A stretch of 8,054 bases of DNA from Angelakisella sp. (GTDB lineage: Bacteria > Bacillota > Clostridia > Oscillospirales > Ruminococcaceae): contig WSMP01000075.1 of the NCBI GenBank assembly GCA_013316495.1, forward strand, positions 1-8,054, in the 5' to 3' direction. Shown in pieces: positions 1-5,964 of the stretch (within the stretch, counting starts at the first letter, position 1; every line of letters begins with the position of its first letter). Position numbers and translations under genes: made by a program. The notes under the pieces are model-generated. The model was not told where the DNA came from. It saw only the letters and a list, made by a program, of their open reading frames with translations, and ran no database searches.

Positions 1-88
1 CCCGGAAACCCTCCGGTGGATCGAGGAGCAGCTTCAGGAGGCCCGGCGGCAGGGGCGTGTCAGCTTCATAGCGGTTTTCTCCTTATAA
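1..88 (+). other. Edge fragment with conflicting coding signals
   Basis: The plus strand is open from base 2 to a TAA at 86-88 and reads PETLRWIEEQLQEARRQGR, then VSFIAVFSL and stop. The first part resembles the segment before the last metal-binding histidines in calcineurin-like metallophosphoesterases, but such proteins do not end there. On the minus strand a good Shine-Dalgarno (AAGGAG, 79-84) lies 9 bases before an ATG at 67-69, giving MKLT and then a stop at 34-36. MKL-type starts are common in the same phosphoesterase family. The two readings point in opposite directions and cannot both be intact. A rearranged or mis-joined sequence end is the simplest inference. The family call rests on a short stretch and is weak. 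Confidence 0.3.
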
Positions 89-96
89 AAACAGGG

Positions 97-135
97 AAAA
101 GCCACCCCATCCTTGGGGAAGAAGGATGGGGTGGC
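97..135 (-). terminator. Intrinsic terminator of ptsH
   Basis: A perfect 12-base-pair stem (101-112 with 124-135, GCCACCCCATCC) closes an 11-base loop. Read on the minus strand it is followed directly by TTTT, CCCTG and TTTTT. It lies 28 bases past the ptsH stop codon, in the right orientation. The plus-strand side has no comparable T-run. Confidence 0.85.
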
Positions 136-163
136 CTATGATTTTGGAACAGATGGGCGGGAA

Positions 164-427
164 TTACTCCGCGAAGCCGGATTCCACCAGCTTGATGAGA
201 GCCTCCACGGCCTGCTGCTCGTCGGCGCCGTCGGCGATGACCTTGATGGCGGTGCCGCCCACGATGCCCAGGGAAAGGACACCCAGAAGGCTCTTGGCGT
301 TGACGCGGCGCTCCTCCTTTTCCACCCAGATGGAGGACTTGAACTCGTTGGCCTTCTGGATAAAGAAGGTGGCGGGCCGGGCATGGAGACCGACGTGGTT
401 CTGCACAGTAACTTCTTTCACAAACAT
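164..427 (-). CDS. ptsH: HPr phosphocarrier protein of the PTS
   Basis: This is an 87-residue HPr, the usual length for the family. HPr is a cytoplasmic carrier that accepts phosphate from PEP via enzyme I on a histidine and passes it to sugar-specific EIIA domains. The active-site motif GLHARPA is at residues 13-19 with His15. The regulatory-site motif NAKSLLGVLSLGI has Ser46, the residue phosphorylated by HPr kinase in Firmicutes for CcpA-dependent catabolite control. Having both residues makes it true HPr rather than Crh, which lacks His15. The ATG has AAGGAG 8 bases upstream (436-441). The gene appears to be a single-gene unit, with a strong promoter at 490-518 and a terminator at 97-135. 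No ptsI is adjacent within the window. Confidence 0.96.
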   Translation of the reverse strand: MFVKEVTVQNHVGLHARPATFFIQKANEFKSSIWVEKEERRVNAKSLLGVLSLGIVGGTAIKVIADGADEQQAVEALIKLVESGFAE

Positions 428-489
428 AAAAACTACTCCTTGTATTCTGATAGAGTGGCTGATTCTTTTTTTAAGCCTCGTACCTCAAA

Positions 490-518
490 ATTATAAACGG
501 AGCGGCGGGCCCCGTCAA
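490..518 (-). promoter_or_regulatory. Sigma-A promoter of ptsH
   Basis: Read on the minus strand, the -35 is TTGACG (513-518) and the -10 is TATAAT (490-495), with a 17-base spacer. That is five of six and six of six matches to the vegetative consensus. Transcription would begin near 483, leaving a leader of about 56 bases before the ptsH ATG. The leader shows no obvious riboswitch and no cre-like palindrome that I could recognise. Confidence 0.85.
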
Positions 519-523
519 CGTCT

Positions 524-546
524 AAAACCTCCTAAAAGGCGGTTTT
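524..546 (-). terminator. Possible terminator after the DUF554 gene
   Basis: An inverted repeat, AAAACCTCC (524-532) and GGCGGTTTT (538-546), has one internal mismatch and a 5-base loop. On the minus strand it ends in TTTT and lies about 65 bases past the DUF554 stop, just upstream of the ptsH promoter. The T-run is part of the stem and short, so the call is tentative. It could act in either direction. Confidence 0.4.
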
Positions 547-610
547 CTGGGATTTTCTGCTTGTTTTCCAGTTCCCTCCCGGAAAAAAATACCCTCTTTG
601 TGCATCATCA

Positions 611-1333
611 CTACAAAGTTTTCAACAGCATAGGCACATTATACAGGAGGGGGACCAGCAGGGCGGGGAGGAGACTGGCGGTCTTAATCTTCACCACCCC
701 AAAGAAATTGATGCCGATGCACAGGACGATGGCATAGCCCACCATACAAAGCTGGTCCAGCAGCGCCCCCGCCAGCACCCCCTGAAGCACCCCGGCCAGG
801 AGGGTGAGGCCCCCCTGGTAGAGCAGCACCGTCAGGGCGGAGCAGAGCACCCCAACCCCCAGGCTGGCCGCCAGGATGATGGAGGCGATGAAATCCAGGG
901 AGCTTTTGGTGAGGAGGATGGAGTACCCTTGGCCCAGGCCGTCCTGGATGGCCCCCATGATGGTCATTGCCCCCACGCAGAAGAGCACCGAAGCGCTGAT
1001 GAAGCCCTTGGAGAAGTGGCTGGCCCCCAGCCGCGCCTCCACCAGATCCCCCACCCGGCCCAGGCGCTCCTCGATTTGCAAAAGCTCCCCGCAAAGGGCT
1101 CCAACGGCCAGGCTCCCCAGAAGCAGCAGCTCCCCGGAGGAGTGGAGCCGTCCGGTGGCGGCGTCCACGGTGAGCATGGTGCCCAGCAGGCCATTGAAGC
1201 CGATGACGCAGGTGGAGAGGCCCAGCATATAGGTCACGGCCTGATGGATACGCTCCGGGATGCCCTTTTTGATGGCCAGACCGATGCCCCCGCCCAGGAG
1301 CACCGCAATTACATTGATAATGGTTCCTGTCAT
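611..1333 (-). CDS. DUF554-family integral membrane protein
   Basis: This is a 240-residue hydrophobic protein of the DUF554 family (relatives of E. coli YqgA and Bacillus YdfK). Its biochemical role is not established. The start MTGTIINVIAVLLGGGIG is the characteristic N-terminus and first membrane segment. Further hydrophobic segments lie near residues 33-54, 67-85, 110-130, 146-170, 175-193, 196-213 and 217-236. The family core, VGAMTIMGAIQDGL at about 120-133 followed by LLTKSSLDF at about 140-148, is clearly present. I chose the ATG at 1331-1333 over one 15 codons upstream because the upstream extension is a basic run absent from the family. A modest GGAAG lies 10 bases before the chosen ATG. 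No clear promoter was found; the gene faces the same way as trmD but lies 680 bases downstream of it, past several hairpins. Confidence 0.88.
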   Translation of the reverse strand: MTGTIINVIAVLLGGGIGLAIKKGIPERIHQAVTYMLGLSTCVIGFNGLLGTMLTVDAATGRLHSSGELLLLGSLAVGALCGELLQIEERLGRVGDLVEARLGASHFSKGFISASVLFCVGAMTIMGAIQDGLGQGYSILLTKSSLDFIASIILAASLGVGVLCSALTVLLYQGGLTLLAGVLQGVLAGALLDQLCMVGYAIVLCIGINFFGVVKIKTASLLPALLVPLLYNVPMLLKTL

Positions 1334-1368
1334 AATTTTGCACTTCCGTTTTGTATGGAATCTTCTTT

Positions 1369-1388
1369 TTCTTTTCACGAGAAAAGAA
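1369..1388. repeat. Pyrimidine/purine inverted repeat
   Basis: TTCTTTTC (1369-1376) and GAAAAGAA (1381-1388) form a perfect 8-base-pair stem around ACGA. It marks the left end of the hairpin-dense intergenic block, just upstream of the DUF554 start. It resembles in composition the larger palindrome at 1702-1734. Confidence 0.6.
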
Positions 1389-1701
1389 CCGGGGTGCCCC
1401 CGGTGTCACGCCCTGCACGGCCGGCGCAGGGACCTTCTGCGGAAGGTCCGGGGAGCCCTAACGGGCCGCTTCGCGTCCCTACGGGCTCCGCTGCGCCTCA
1501 CGGGGGGACCAGTCCCCCCATGTGCCCCCCTGCCCTCCGGGGGAGATTAGAGGGAAAGGCTCGTTTCTTGCACTGGGCCGAAGGCCGGTAAAGTTTCGGT
1601 CAAGCCTTTTCAAAGGCTTGCAGGGGAGCCGAGGGGGCAGCGCCCCCCGGTCGCCCGTCGCAACGGGCGAAACACTTTTCCGAAGGGAGCATTTTTCTTT
1701 G

Positions 1702-1734
1702 CTTCTTTCTTTTTGCAATAGAAAAAGAAAGAAG
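1702..1734. repeat. 13-bp pyrimidine/purine palindrome
   Basis: CTTCTTTCTTTTT (1702-1714) and AAAAAGAAAGAAG (1722-1734) pair perfectly over 13 bases around the 7-base loop GCAATAG. One arm is all pyrimidine and the other all purine. It is the largest AT-rich island in an otherwise GC-rich intergenic block. Its role is unknown. Confidence 0.75.
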
Positions 1735-1867
1735 GAAGCCCCCCGCCCTGCACCGAGGGCGGCACCCTGGACGAGGGACGGCGGGTCTTTTGGTGACAAA
1801 CGGCGGCAGCCGTTTGGAGCTGAAAAGCCCGACGGGCCGGTGCCAGGGGGGCGCACGGGCTGCCCAT

Positions 1868-1894
1868 CAAAAACATCCCGGTGGGATGTTTTTG
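1868..1894. terminator. Likely bidirectional terminator after trmD
   Basis: CAAAAACATCCC (1868-1879) and GGGATGTTTTTG (1883-1894) form a perfect 12-base-pair stem with a GGT loop. Each strand ends its stem with five T residues, so it can act in both directions. It lies about 120 bases past the trmD stop and is the best terminator candidate for the ylxM-to-trmD operon. A GC-rich hairpin closer to trmD (outer arms 1939-1943 and 1960-1964) has no T-run. Confidence 0.6.
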
Positions 1895-2013
1895 AGAGCA
1901 GCAGACCAAACGTGCGGGGTCTCTTTTGGGCTAGGGAACCGCCAGCGGAGCCGCTTCGCGGCGGGACTATCCGTGCATTGGCGGTAGTATTTTTTGATAG
2001 CGTAGCAGCACCC

Positions 2014-2775
2014 TCACTCCTGCAAAGAGCCCATCCCCTGCTCCTTCTTCACCCGCTCCAAAAACTCCCGGTCCTCCCTGGTGAGGGGGGCGGTCTCCAA
2101 CAGCTCCGGGCGCTTTTGGAGGGTCACCAGCAGGGACTGCTCCCGGCGCCATTTGGCGATGTTGGCGTGGTGGCCAGTGAGAAGCACCGGGGGCACCTCC
2201 CGGCCGTTCCATACCGCCGGGTGGCTGTACTGGGGATATTCCAGCAGACCGTTGTAAAGGCTCTCTTCGGTAAAGCAGCTCTCCTGGCTGAGAACGCCGG
2301 GGCAGAGACGGGCCACCGCGTCCAGCATCGCCAGGGCGGGAAGCTCCCCCCCGGTGAGGACAAAATCCCCCAGGGAAAGCTCCTCGTCCACAATCTCGTC
2401 CAGCACCCGCTGGTCCACCCCCTCGTAGTGCCCGCAAAGGAACAGCAGACGGGGACGGCGGGAAAGCTCCACCGCCTTCTGCTGGGTAAAAGCCTTCCCC
2501 TGGGGGGATGGGAAGACCACATAGGGCCTCTCCCCAGACGCCTGGCAGACGGCCTGCCAGCAGCGGTAGATGGGGGCGGCCTGCATCAGCATCCCCCGGC
2601 CGCCGCCGTAGGTGCAGTCGTCCACCCGGTTGTGCTTGTTGCCGGCGTAGTCCCGGATATTCCAGTACCGCACCTGTATCTTTCCGGCCCGCTGTGCCCG
2701 GCCGATGATGCTTTCGTCGGTGACCGCCTGGCACATATCCACAAAAAGGGTGGCCACCTCGAAAAGGGGGATCAC
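2014..2775 (-). CDS. trmD: tRNA (guanine-37-N1)-methyltransferase
   Basis: TrmD uses S-adenosylmethionine to methylate G37 next to the anticodon, which prevents +1 frameshifting. The protein is 253 residues, normal for the family. The knotted SPOUT core is evident in VDDCTYGGGRGM (51-62), CGHYEG (114-119) and SLGDFVLTGGELP (134-146). Arg156 aligns with catalytic Arg154 of the E. coli and Haemophilus enzymes. The position of catalytic Asp169 appears to be Glu171 (TEESL). The start is GTG at 2773-2775, whose GTGA overlaps the rimM TGA by four bases. This implies translational coupling, with a GGAGGGG about 8 bases upstream inside rimM. An ATG further in would cut off the conserved first beta strand. 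It is the last gene of the operon; rplS does not follow. Confidence 0.95.
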   Translation of the reverse strand: MIPLFEVATLFVDMCQAVTDESIIGRAQRAGKIQVRYWNIRDYAGNKHNRVDDCTYGGGRGMLMQAAPIYRCWQAVCQASGERPYVVFPSPQGKAFTQQKAVELSRRPRLLFLCGHYEGVDQRVLDEIVDEELSLGDFVLTGGELPALAMLDAVARLCPGVLSQESCFTEESLYNGLLEYPQYSHPAVWNGREVPPVLLTGHHANIAKWRREQSLLVTLQKRPELLETAPLTREDREFLERVKKEQGMGSLQE

Positions 2776-3278
2776 TGGAACAGCCCCTCCAAGGGGCGGA
2801 TGTACATCTTGCCGGCTTCCAGGTCGATGGAAAGCACCACCTCCGGGATGGCGGGAATCAGCTGCACCTTTCCGTCCGGGAAGGTGATGTGGTAGACGTT
2901 GTTGGCCCCTGTCTCGGTGACGTCGGACAGGGTGCCGTACGCCTCCCCGGTGCCGGCGTCCTCCACCACAAGGCCCATGAGGTCCTGGATGTAATACTGC
3001 CCCTCCTCCAGGGTGTCATCCGCCCGGTCCAGGTAAAGGACCTTTCCCCGCAGGGCCTGGGCCGCCTCCGGGGTGTCCACCCCGGCGAACTTCACCAGGA
3101 CCATGTTCTTGGCGGCGCGGGCCCGCTCCACCGCCATGGGGACAGCCCCCTTTTCCAGGTAGAGGGTGGAAAAGGGGGTGAGGGCCTCCGGCCCGTCGCA
3201 CCAGGGGAGGACCTTCACTTCCCCCCGCAGGCCGTGGACCGAAACGATTTTGCCGCATTCCAGATACTGCTTCTTCAT
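2772..3278 (-). CDS. rimM: 16S rRNA processing and 30S maturation factor
   Basis: RimM helps the 30S head domain mature and binds ribosomal protein S19. The protein is 168 residues, typical for the family. The N-terminal RimM barrel opens with CGKIVSVHGLRGEVKV (8-23). The C-terminal PRC-barrel half contains YYIQDLMGLVV (95-105), TGANNVYHI (123-131) and LIPAIPEVVLSID (140-152). I chose the ATG at 3276-3278, which has AAGGAG 5 bases upstream. A TTG one codon earlier would leave only 2 bases. The stop overlaps the trmD GTG. Two UACAU pentamers fall in the coding RNA (around 2801 and 2991), relevant only if the nearby MazF has the Bacillus specificity. Confidence 0.95.
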   Translation of the reverse strand: MKKQYLECGKIVSVHGLRGEVKVLPWCDGPEALTPFSTLYLEKGAVPMAVERARAAKNMVLVKFAGVDTPEAAQALRGKVLYLDRADDTLEEGQYYIQDLMGLVVEDAGTGEAYGTLSDVTETGANNVYHITFPDGKVQLIPAIPEVVLSIDLEAGKMYIRPLEGLFQ

Positions 3279-3302
3279 CAATACTCCTTAATGCTCCTTC
3301 GC

Positions 3303-3337
3303 AAAAAACCGGAGGCCGCGATAGGCACGGTCTCCGG
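3303..3337 (-). terminator. Intrinsic terminator or attenuator between khpA and rimM
   Basis: On the minus strand the stem CCGGAGACCG / CGGCCTCCGG (3328-3337 with 3309-3318, one A-C mismatch) is followed at once by six T residues (3303-3308). It lies 23 bases past the khpA stop and 25 bases before the rimM ATG. There is no room for a new promoter between it and rimM. It probably lowers, rather than abolishes, rimM-trmD transcription, or it makes the 3' end of a shorter ylxM-to-khpA message. Confidence 0.75.
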
Positions 3338-3360
3338 CAGGTCTTTGCTTTTACATAAAC

Positions 3361-3609
3361 TCAGTCGATCTCCACGGCCACCTTCATGCCGGCCTTGTTT
3401 GCAGCGGCGCGGGCAACGGTGCGGATGGCCTTGGCGATCCGTCCCTGCTTGCCGATGACACGGCCCATGTCGTCCGGGGCCACATGGAGGTGGAACACCA
3501 CCGTCCCGTCCTCCGCAGGCTCATCCACCGCGACGTTCACCGCGTCCTTTTCGTCCACCAGGCCCTGGGAGATGGCAACAATCAGCTGGGAAATGGTCTG
3601 GGTATCCAT
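3361..3609 (-). CDS. khpA: KH-domain RNA-binding protein KhpA (YlqC)
   Basis: This is an 82-residue single KH-domain protein of the KhpA/YlqC family. In other Firmicutes it forms a partnership with KhpB and binds many RNAs, influencing cell size and division. The RNA-gripping GXXG loop is GKQG at residues 53-56 within DDMGRVIGKQGRIAKAIR. The start is the ATG at 3607-3609, reading MDTQTISQLI, with AAGGAGG 11 bases upstream. An upstream in-frame start would overlap rpsP and add a non-conserved 12-residue tail. The gene begins 22 bases past the rpsP stop, and this position between rpsP and rimM is the standard one. Confidence 0.92.
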   Translation of the reverse strand: MDTQTISQLIVAISQGLVDEKDAVNVAVDEPAEDGTVVFHLHVAPDDMGRVIGKQGRIAKAIRTVARAAANKAGMKVAVEID

Positions 3610-3631
3610 AGTGTAAAGCGCCTCCTTGGGT

Positions 3632-3874
3632 TTACAGGATGCCATTGAGCTTCAGGAGAGCCCGCACGGTGTCGGTGGGCTGGGCGCCGCTTGCCAGCCA
3701 CTTCTTGGCCTTTTCGGCGTCCACCTTGAATTCAGAGGGGTTCTTGGTGGGGTCGTAGGTGCCCACTTCTTCGATGAAGCGGCCGTCGCGGGGATAGCGG
3801 GAATCGGCCACCACCACGCGGTAGAAGGGTGCTTTCTTGGCGCCCATACGGCGCAGACGGATCTTGACGGACAT
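3632..3874 (-). CDS. rpsP: 30S ribosomal protein S16
   Basis: S16 is an 80-residue early-assembly protein of the small subunit that binds 16S rRNA. The hallmark N-terminus VKIRLRRMGAKKAPFYRVVVADSR and the GTYDP motif at residues 38-42 are intact, as is the family C-terminal TDTVRALLKLNGIL. The ATG has GGAGGT (3881-3886) 6 bases upstream. It follows ffh after a 72-base gap that contains a small GCCGG/CCGGC hairpin (minus strand) without a T-run, so it is probably co-transcribed with ffh. Confidence 0.97.
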   Translation of the reverse strand: MSVKIRLRRMGAKKAPFYRVVVADSRYPRDGRFIEEVGTYDPTKNPSEFKVDAEKAKKWLASGAQPTDTVRALLKLNGIL

Positions 3875-3946
3875 AAGTATACCTCCAAATTGTTTTTTGT
3901 AATATCGTGATGCCGGCTCTTCCGGCGGGTAATCGTTGTGTATTCT

Positions 3947-5302
3947 TTACATTGGGAGGCCGGGCATTCCGCCCCCAAAGGGCATCCGCCCCCGGCGCCT
4001 TTTCCCCTTGCCCCCGGTGAACTGCTTCATCATCTTCTGGGTGTCCGCCAGCTGGCGGATAAGGCGGTTCACATCCTCCACCCTGGTGCCGCTGCCGGCG
4101 GCGATGCGCCGCTTGCGGGAAGGGTTCAGGAGGGAGGGCTTCTCCCGCTCGGCGGGGGTCATGGACTGGATGATGGCCTCGGTGCGGCGCATCTGCTGCT
4201 CCCCCTGCTGGGCGTCCTCCTCGGTGATTTTGCCCCCCATGCCGGGAATCATCTCCAGGATGCTGGCCAGGGAGCCCATCTTCTTCATCTGCCCCATCTG
4301 CTCCAGAAGGTCGTTGAAGTCCAGCTGCCCCTCCTTTATCCGCTTGGCGGTGGCGGCAGCGCTTTCCTGGTCCATCTGGGTGCTGGCCTTTTCAATCAGG
4401 GTCATCACATCGCCAAAACCCAAAATACGGGAGGCCATGCGCTCCGGGTAGAAGGGCTCCAGGTCGCCGATCTTCTCCCCCACACCGGCAAACTTAATGG
4501 GCTTGCCGGTGGCAGCCTTCACCGAAAGGGCCGCGCCGCCGCGGGTGTCGCCGTCCAGCTTGGTGAGGATAACCCCGTCCACCCCCAGGCCGCTATCGAA
4601 GCTCTGGGCCACGTTAACGGCGTCCTGGCCGGTCATGGAGTCGATGACCAAAAGGGTCTCATTGGGCTTTACCTGGGCCTTGATGGCCCGCAGCTCGTCC
4701 ATCAGCGCCTCGTCGATGTGCAGGCGGCCGGCGGTGTCGATAATGACGATGTCGTTGCCGTAATCGTTTGCGTGGGAAAGGGCCTTTTTGCAGATGAGCA
4801 GGGGGTCTGTCTGGCCCATCTCGAAGACCGGGACCCCCGCTTTCTCTCCCACCACCTTCAGCTGGTCGATGGCGGCGGGACGGTAGACGTCGCAGGCCAC
4901 CAAAAGGGGGCGCTTGCCCTGCTGGCGGAACATATAGGCCAGCTTGGCGCTGTGGGTGGTCTTACCGGAGCCCTGGAGCCCGCACATCAGCAGAATGGTG
5001 GGGGGCCGGGAGGAGATGTTGACGCGGGTATGGGTGGAGCCCATCAGGGCGGTCATCTCATCGTTTACGATTTTAATAACCTGCTGGGCGGGGGTGAGGC
5101 TTTGGAGCACCTGCTCCCCCACCGCCTTTTCGGTGACGCTCTTTACAAAGTCCTTGGCAACCTTGTAGTTGACGTCCGCCTCCAGGAGGGCGAGGCGCAC
5201 CTCCCGCATGGCCTCCCGCACGTCGGCTTCGCTAAGTTTTCCGCGGTTCTTCAGCTTCTTAAAGGCTGCGGACAGCTTTTCGGAAAGGCCCTCAAAGGCC
5301 AT
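3947..5302 (-). CDS. ffh: Signal recognition particle GTPase Ffh (SRP54)
   Basis: Ffh binds the SRP RNA and the signal sequences of nascent membrane proteins, and docks with FtsY at the membrane. The protein is 451 residues. The N domain occupies about 1-95. The GTPase motifs are GLQGSGKTT (108-116), DVYRPAA (138-144), DTAGR (189-193), TKLD (247-250) and the closing GVGE (273-276). The M domain follows from about 300, with methionine-rich stretches near 336-356. The SRP-RNA-binding helix-turn-helix is LNPSRKRRIAAGSGT at 392-406. The C-terminus is a basic, glycine- and methionine-rich tail. A histidine follows GKTT, where threonine is commoner. The ATG has a purine-rich GGAGGGGAG just upstream. 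The gene begins 21 bases past ylxM. No SRP RNA gene or ftsY is in the window. Confidence 0.97.
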   Translation of the reverse strand: MAFEGLSEKLSAAFKKLKNRGKLSEADVREAMREVRLALLEADVNYKVAKDFVKSVTEKAVGEQVLQSLTPAQQVIKIVNDEMTALMGSTHTRVNISSRPPTILLMCGLQGSGKTTHSAKLAYMFRQQGKRPLLVACDVYRPAAIDQLKVVGEKAGVPVFEMGQTDPLLICKKALSHANDYGNDIVIIDTAGRLHIDEALMDELRAIKAQVKPNETLLVIDSMTGQDAVNVAQSFDSGLGVDGVILTKLDGDTRGGAALSVKAATGKPIKFAGVGEKIGDLEPFYPERMASRILGFGDVMTLIEKASTQMDQESAAATAKRIKEGQLDFNDLLEQMGQMKKMGSLASILEMIPGMGGKITEEDAQQGEQQMRRTEAIIQSMTPAEREKPSLLNPSRKRRIAAGSGTRVEDVNRLIRQLADTQKMMKQFTGGKGKRRRGRMPFGGGMPGLPM

Positions 5303-5323
5303 GGTCTCCCCTCCTCCCCTGTG

Positions 5324-5692
5324 TCATTCGGCGTCGCGAATCTCCCCCGCCAGGGTGATGATCCGCTTGGTTTTGGAATAAATCTCGTTGGAGGCGCCGA
5401 AGCGGTCGTTCACCCGCTCGATGTCCCTGGCCAGGTCGGTTATCTCGTCCAGGCGCCGCTGGATGCGGCGGAACCGCTCCGCCAGGTGGAGGCGGCCTTC
5501 GCAGTCCAGAAGCTGCCCCTCCGCCCGCTTGATGGAATCCCGCACCCCCTGCCGGGTGATGCCGCTGTGGGAGGCTATCTCCGCCAGGGAGAGATCCTCG
5601 TTGTAGTAAAGCTCCACCACGTCCCGCTGCTTCTCGGTGAGCATATCGCCGTAAAAATCCAGAAGCAGAGCGATTTCCAGGTTCTTAGGCAT
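5324..5692 (-). CDS. ylxM: YlxM/p13-like DNA-binding protein, SRP-associated
   Basis: This is a 122-residue member of the YlxM/p13 family, which in Firmicutes lies directly before ffh and is thought to modulate the SRP pathway. A sigma70 region 4-like helix-turn-helix covers about residues 20-57 (LTEKQRDVVELYYNEDLSLA, then EIASHSGITRQGVRDSIKRAE). The rest is charged and helical, consistent with a coiled C-terminal half. The ATG at 5690-5692 has GGAGGGG (5700-5706) at 7 bases, and upstream codons do not resemble the family. It is the first gene of the operon, read from the promoter at 5772-5800. Confidence 0.93.
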   Translation of the reverse strand: MPKNLEIALLLDFYGDMLTEKQRDVVELYYNEDLSLAEIASHSGITRQGVRDSIKRAEGQLLDCEGRLHLAERFRRIQRRLDEITDLARDIERVNDRFGASNEIYSKTKRIITLAGEIRDAE

Positions 5693-5771
5693 ATCCGCAC
5701 CCCTCCATTTTTCCGCCTGCGGCGGCCGCAGCTTGTAAAGGATTCTTTCTTTACATCCAGCGCACCATGTT

Positions 5772-5800
5772 ATTATAACGGCGGCGGGCCGGTCTGTCAA
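5772..5800 (-). promoter_or_regulatory. Consensus sigma-A promoter of the ylxM-ffh operon
   Basis: Read on the minus strand, TTGACA (5795-5800) and TATAAT (5772-5777) are separated by exactly 17 bases. Both hexamers match consensus at every position. Transcription would start near 5765, giving a leader of about 72 bases to ylxM. This fits high, constitutive expression of the SRP and ribosome-assembly genes. Confidence 0.9.
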
Positions 5801-5852
5801 GGCTTTTTTCTTTACATCGACAAAAAAAGACCGAAAGCCCCGTTTTTCTGCC

Positions 5853-5887
5853 CAAAGGGGAGAAAGGGCCTTCCTTTCTCCCCTTTG
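5853..5887. repeat. 15-bp inverted repeat upstream of the ylxM promoter
   Basis: CAAAGGGGAGAAAGG (5853-5867) and CCTTTCTCCCCTTTG (5873-5887) pair perfectly over 15 bases around a 5-base loop. Neither side is followed by a T-run, so it is not a classical terminator. It lies between the mazF terminator and the ylxM promoter. A perfect 11-base palindrome, TAACAATGTTA, adjoins it at 5890-5900. It could be an operator, an RNA-processing site or a barrier to read-through. Confidence 0.65.
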
Positions 5888-5906
5888 TATAACAATGTTA
5901 CAACAC

Positions 5907-5932
5907 AAAAACAGCCGGGGGCTTCCCGGCTG
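5907..5932 (-). terminator. Intrinsic terminator of mazF
   Basis: CAGCCGGG and CCCGGCTG (5912-5919 and 5925-5932) form a perfect 8-base-pair stem. On the minus strand it is followed by TTTTT, G, TG (5907-5911 is the T-run). It lies 33 bases past the mazF stop. The plus side reads CCTTTTGTTGTT, so weak action in the other direction is possible, though no plus-strand gene ends here. Confidence 0.8.
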
Positions 5933-5964
5933 CCTTTTGTTGTTGACGTACCCTGCCGCGGCGC

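Larger units (their letters stand above)
1379..2013. other. Hairpin-dense region with no gene
   Basis: No protein is supported here on either strand. Open frames exist, but they are arginine-, proline- and glycine-rich readings of GC-rich DNA. The region instead holds a chain of inverted repeats, for example 1389-1394/1398-1403, 1430-1437/1442-1449, 1502-1509/1512-1519, 1601-1609/1612-1620, 1633-1638/1642-1647, 1651-1658/1663-1670, 1702-1714/1722-1734, 1743-1749/1756-1762, 1797-1804/1809-1816 and 1868-1879/1883-1894. A 10-mer, CGCCCTGCAC, occurs at 1409-1418 and again at 1744-1753. The block sits where rplS would usually follow trmD. It may be transcribed as a long 3' tail of the trmD operon, be a degenerate repetitive element, or encode structured RNA. 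The sequence alone does not decide between these. Confidence 0.6.

Noticed and set aside
1610..1909. A 99-codon minus-strand frame in the hairpin block
   Set aside because: The translation simply spells out the palindromes (KKKEAKKN, PLRRATGG) and has no domain or ribosome binding site; the DNA structure explains it better.
1522..2895. A 457-codon open frame on the plus strand
   Set aside because: Half of it is antisense to trmD and rimM and half reads through the hairpin block. No ribosome binding site or recognisable domain supports it.
3887..3946. Terminator between ffh and rpsP
   Set aside because: A five-base-pair GCCGG/CCGGC hairpin is present but has no U-run on the minus strand, so co-transcription is more likely.
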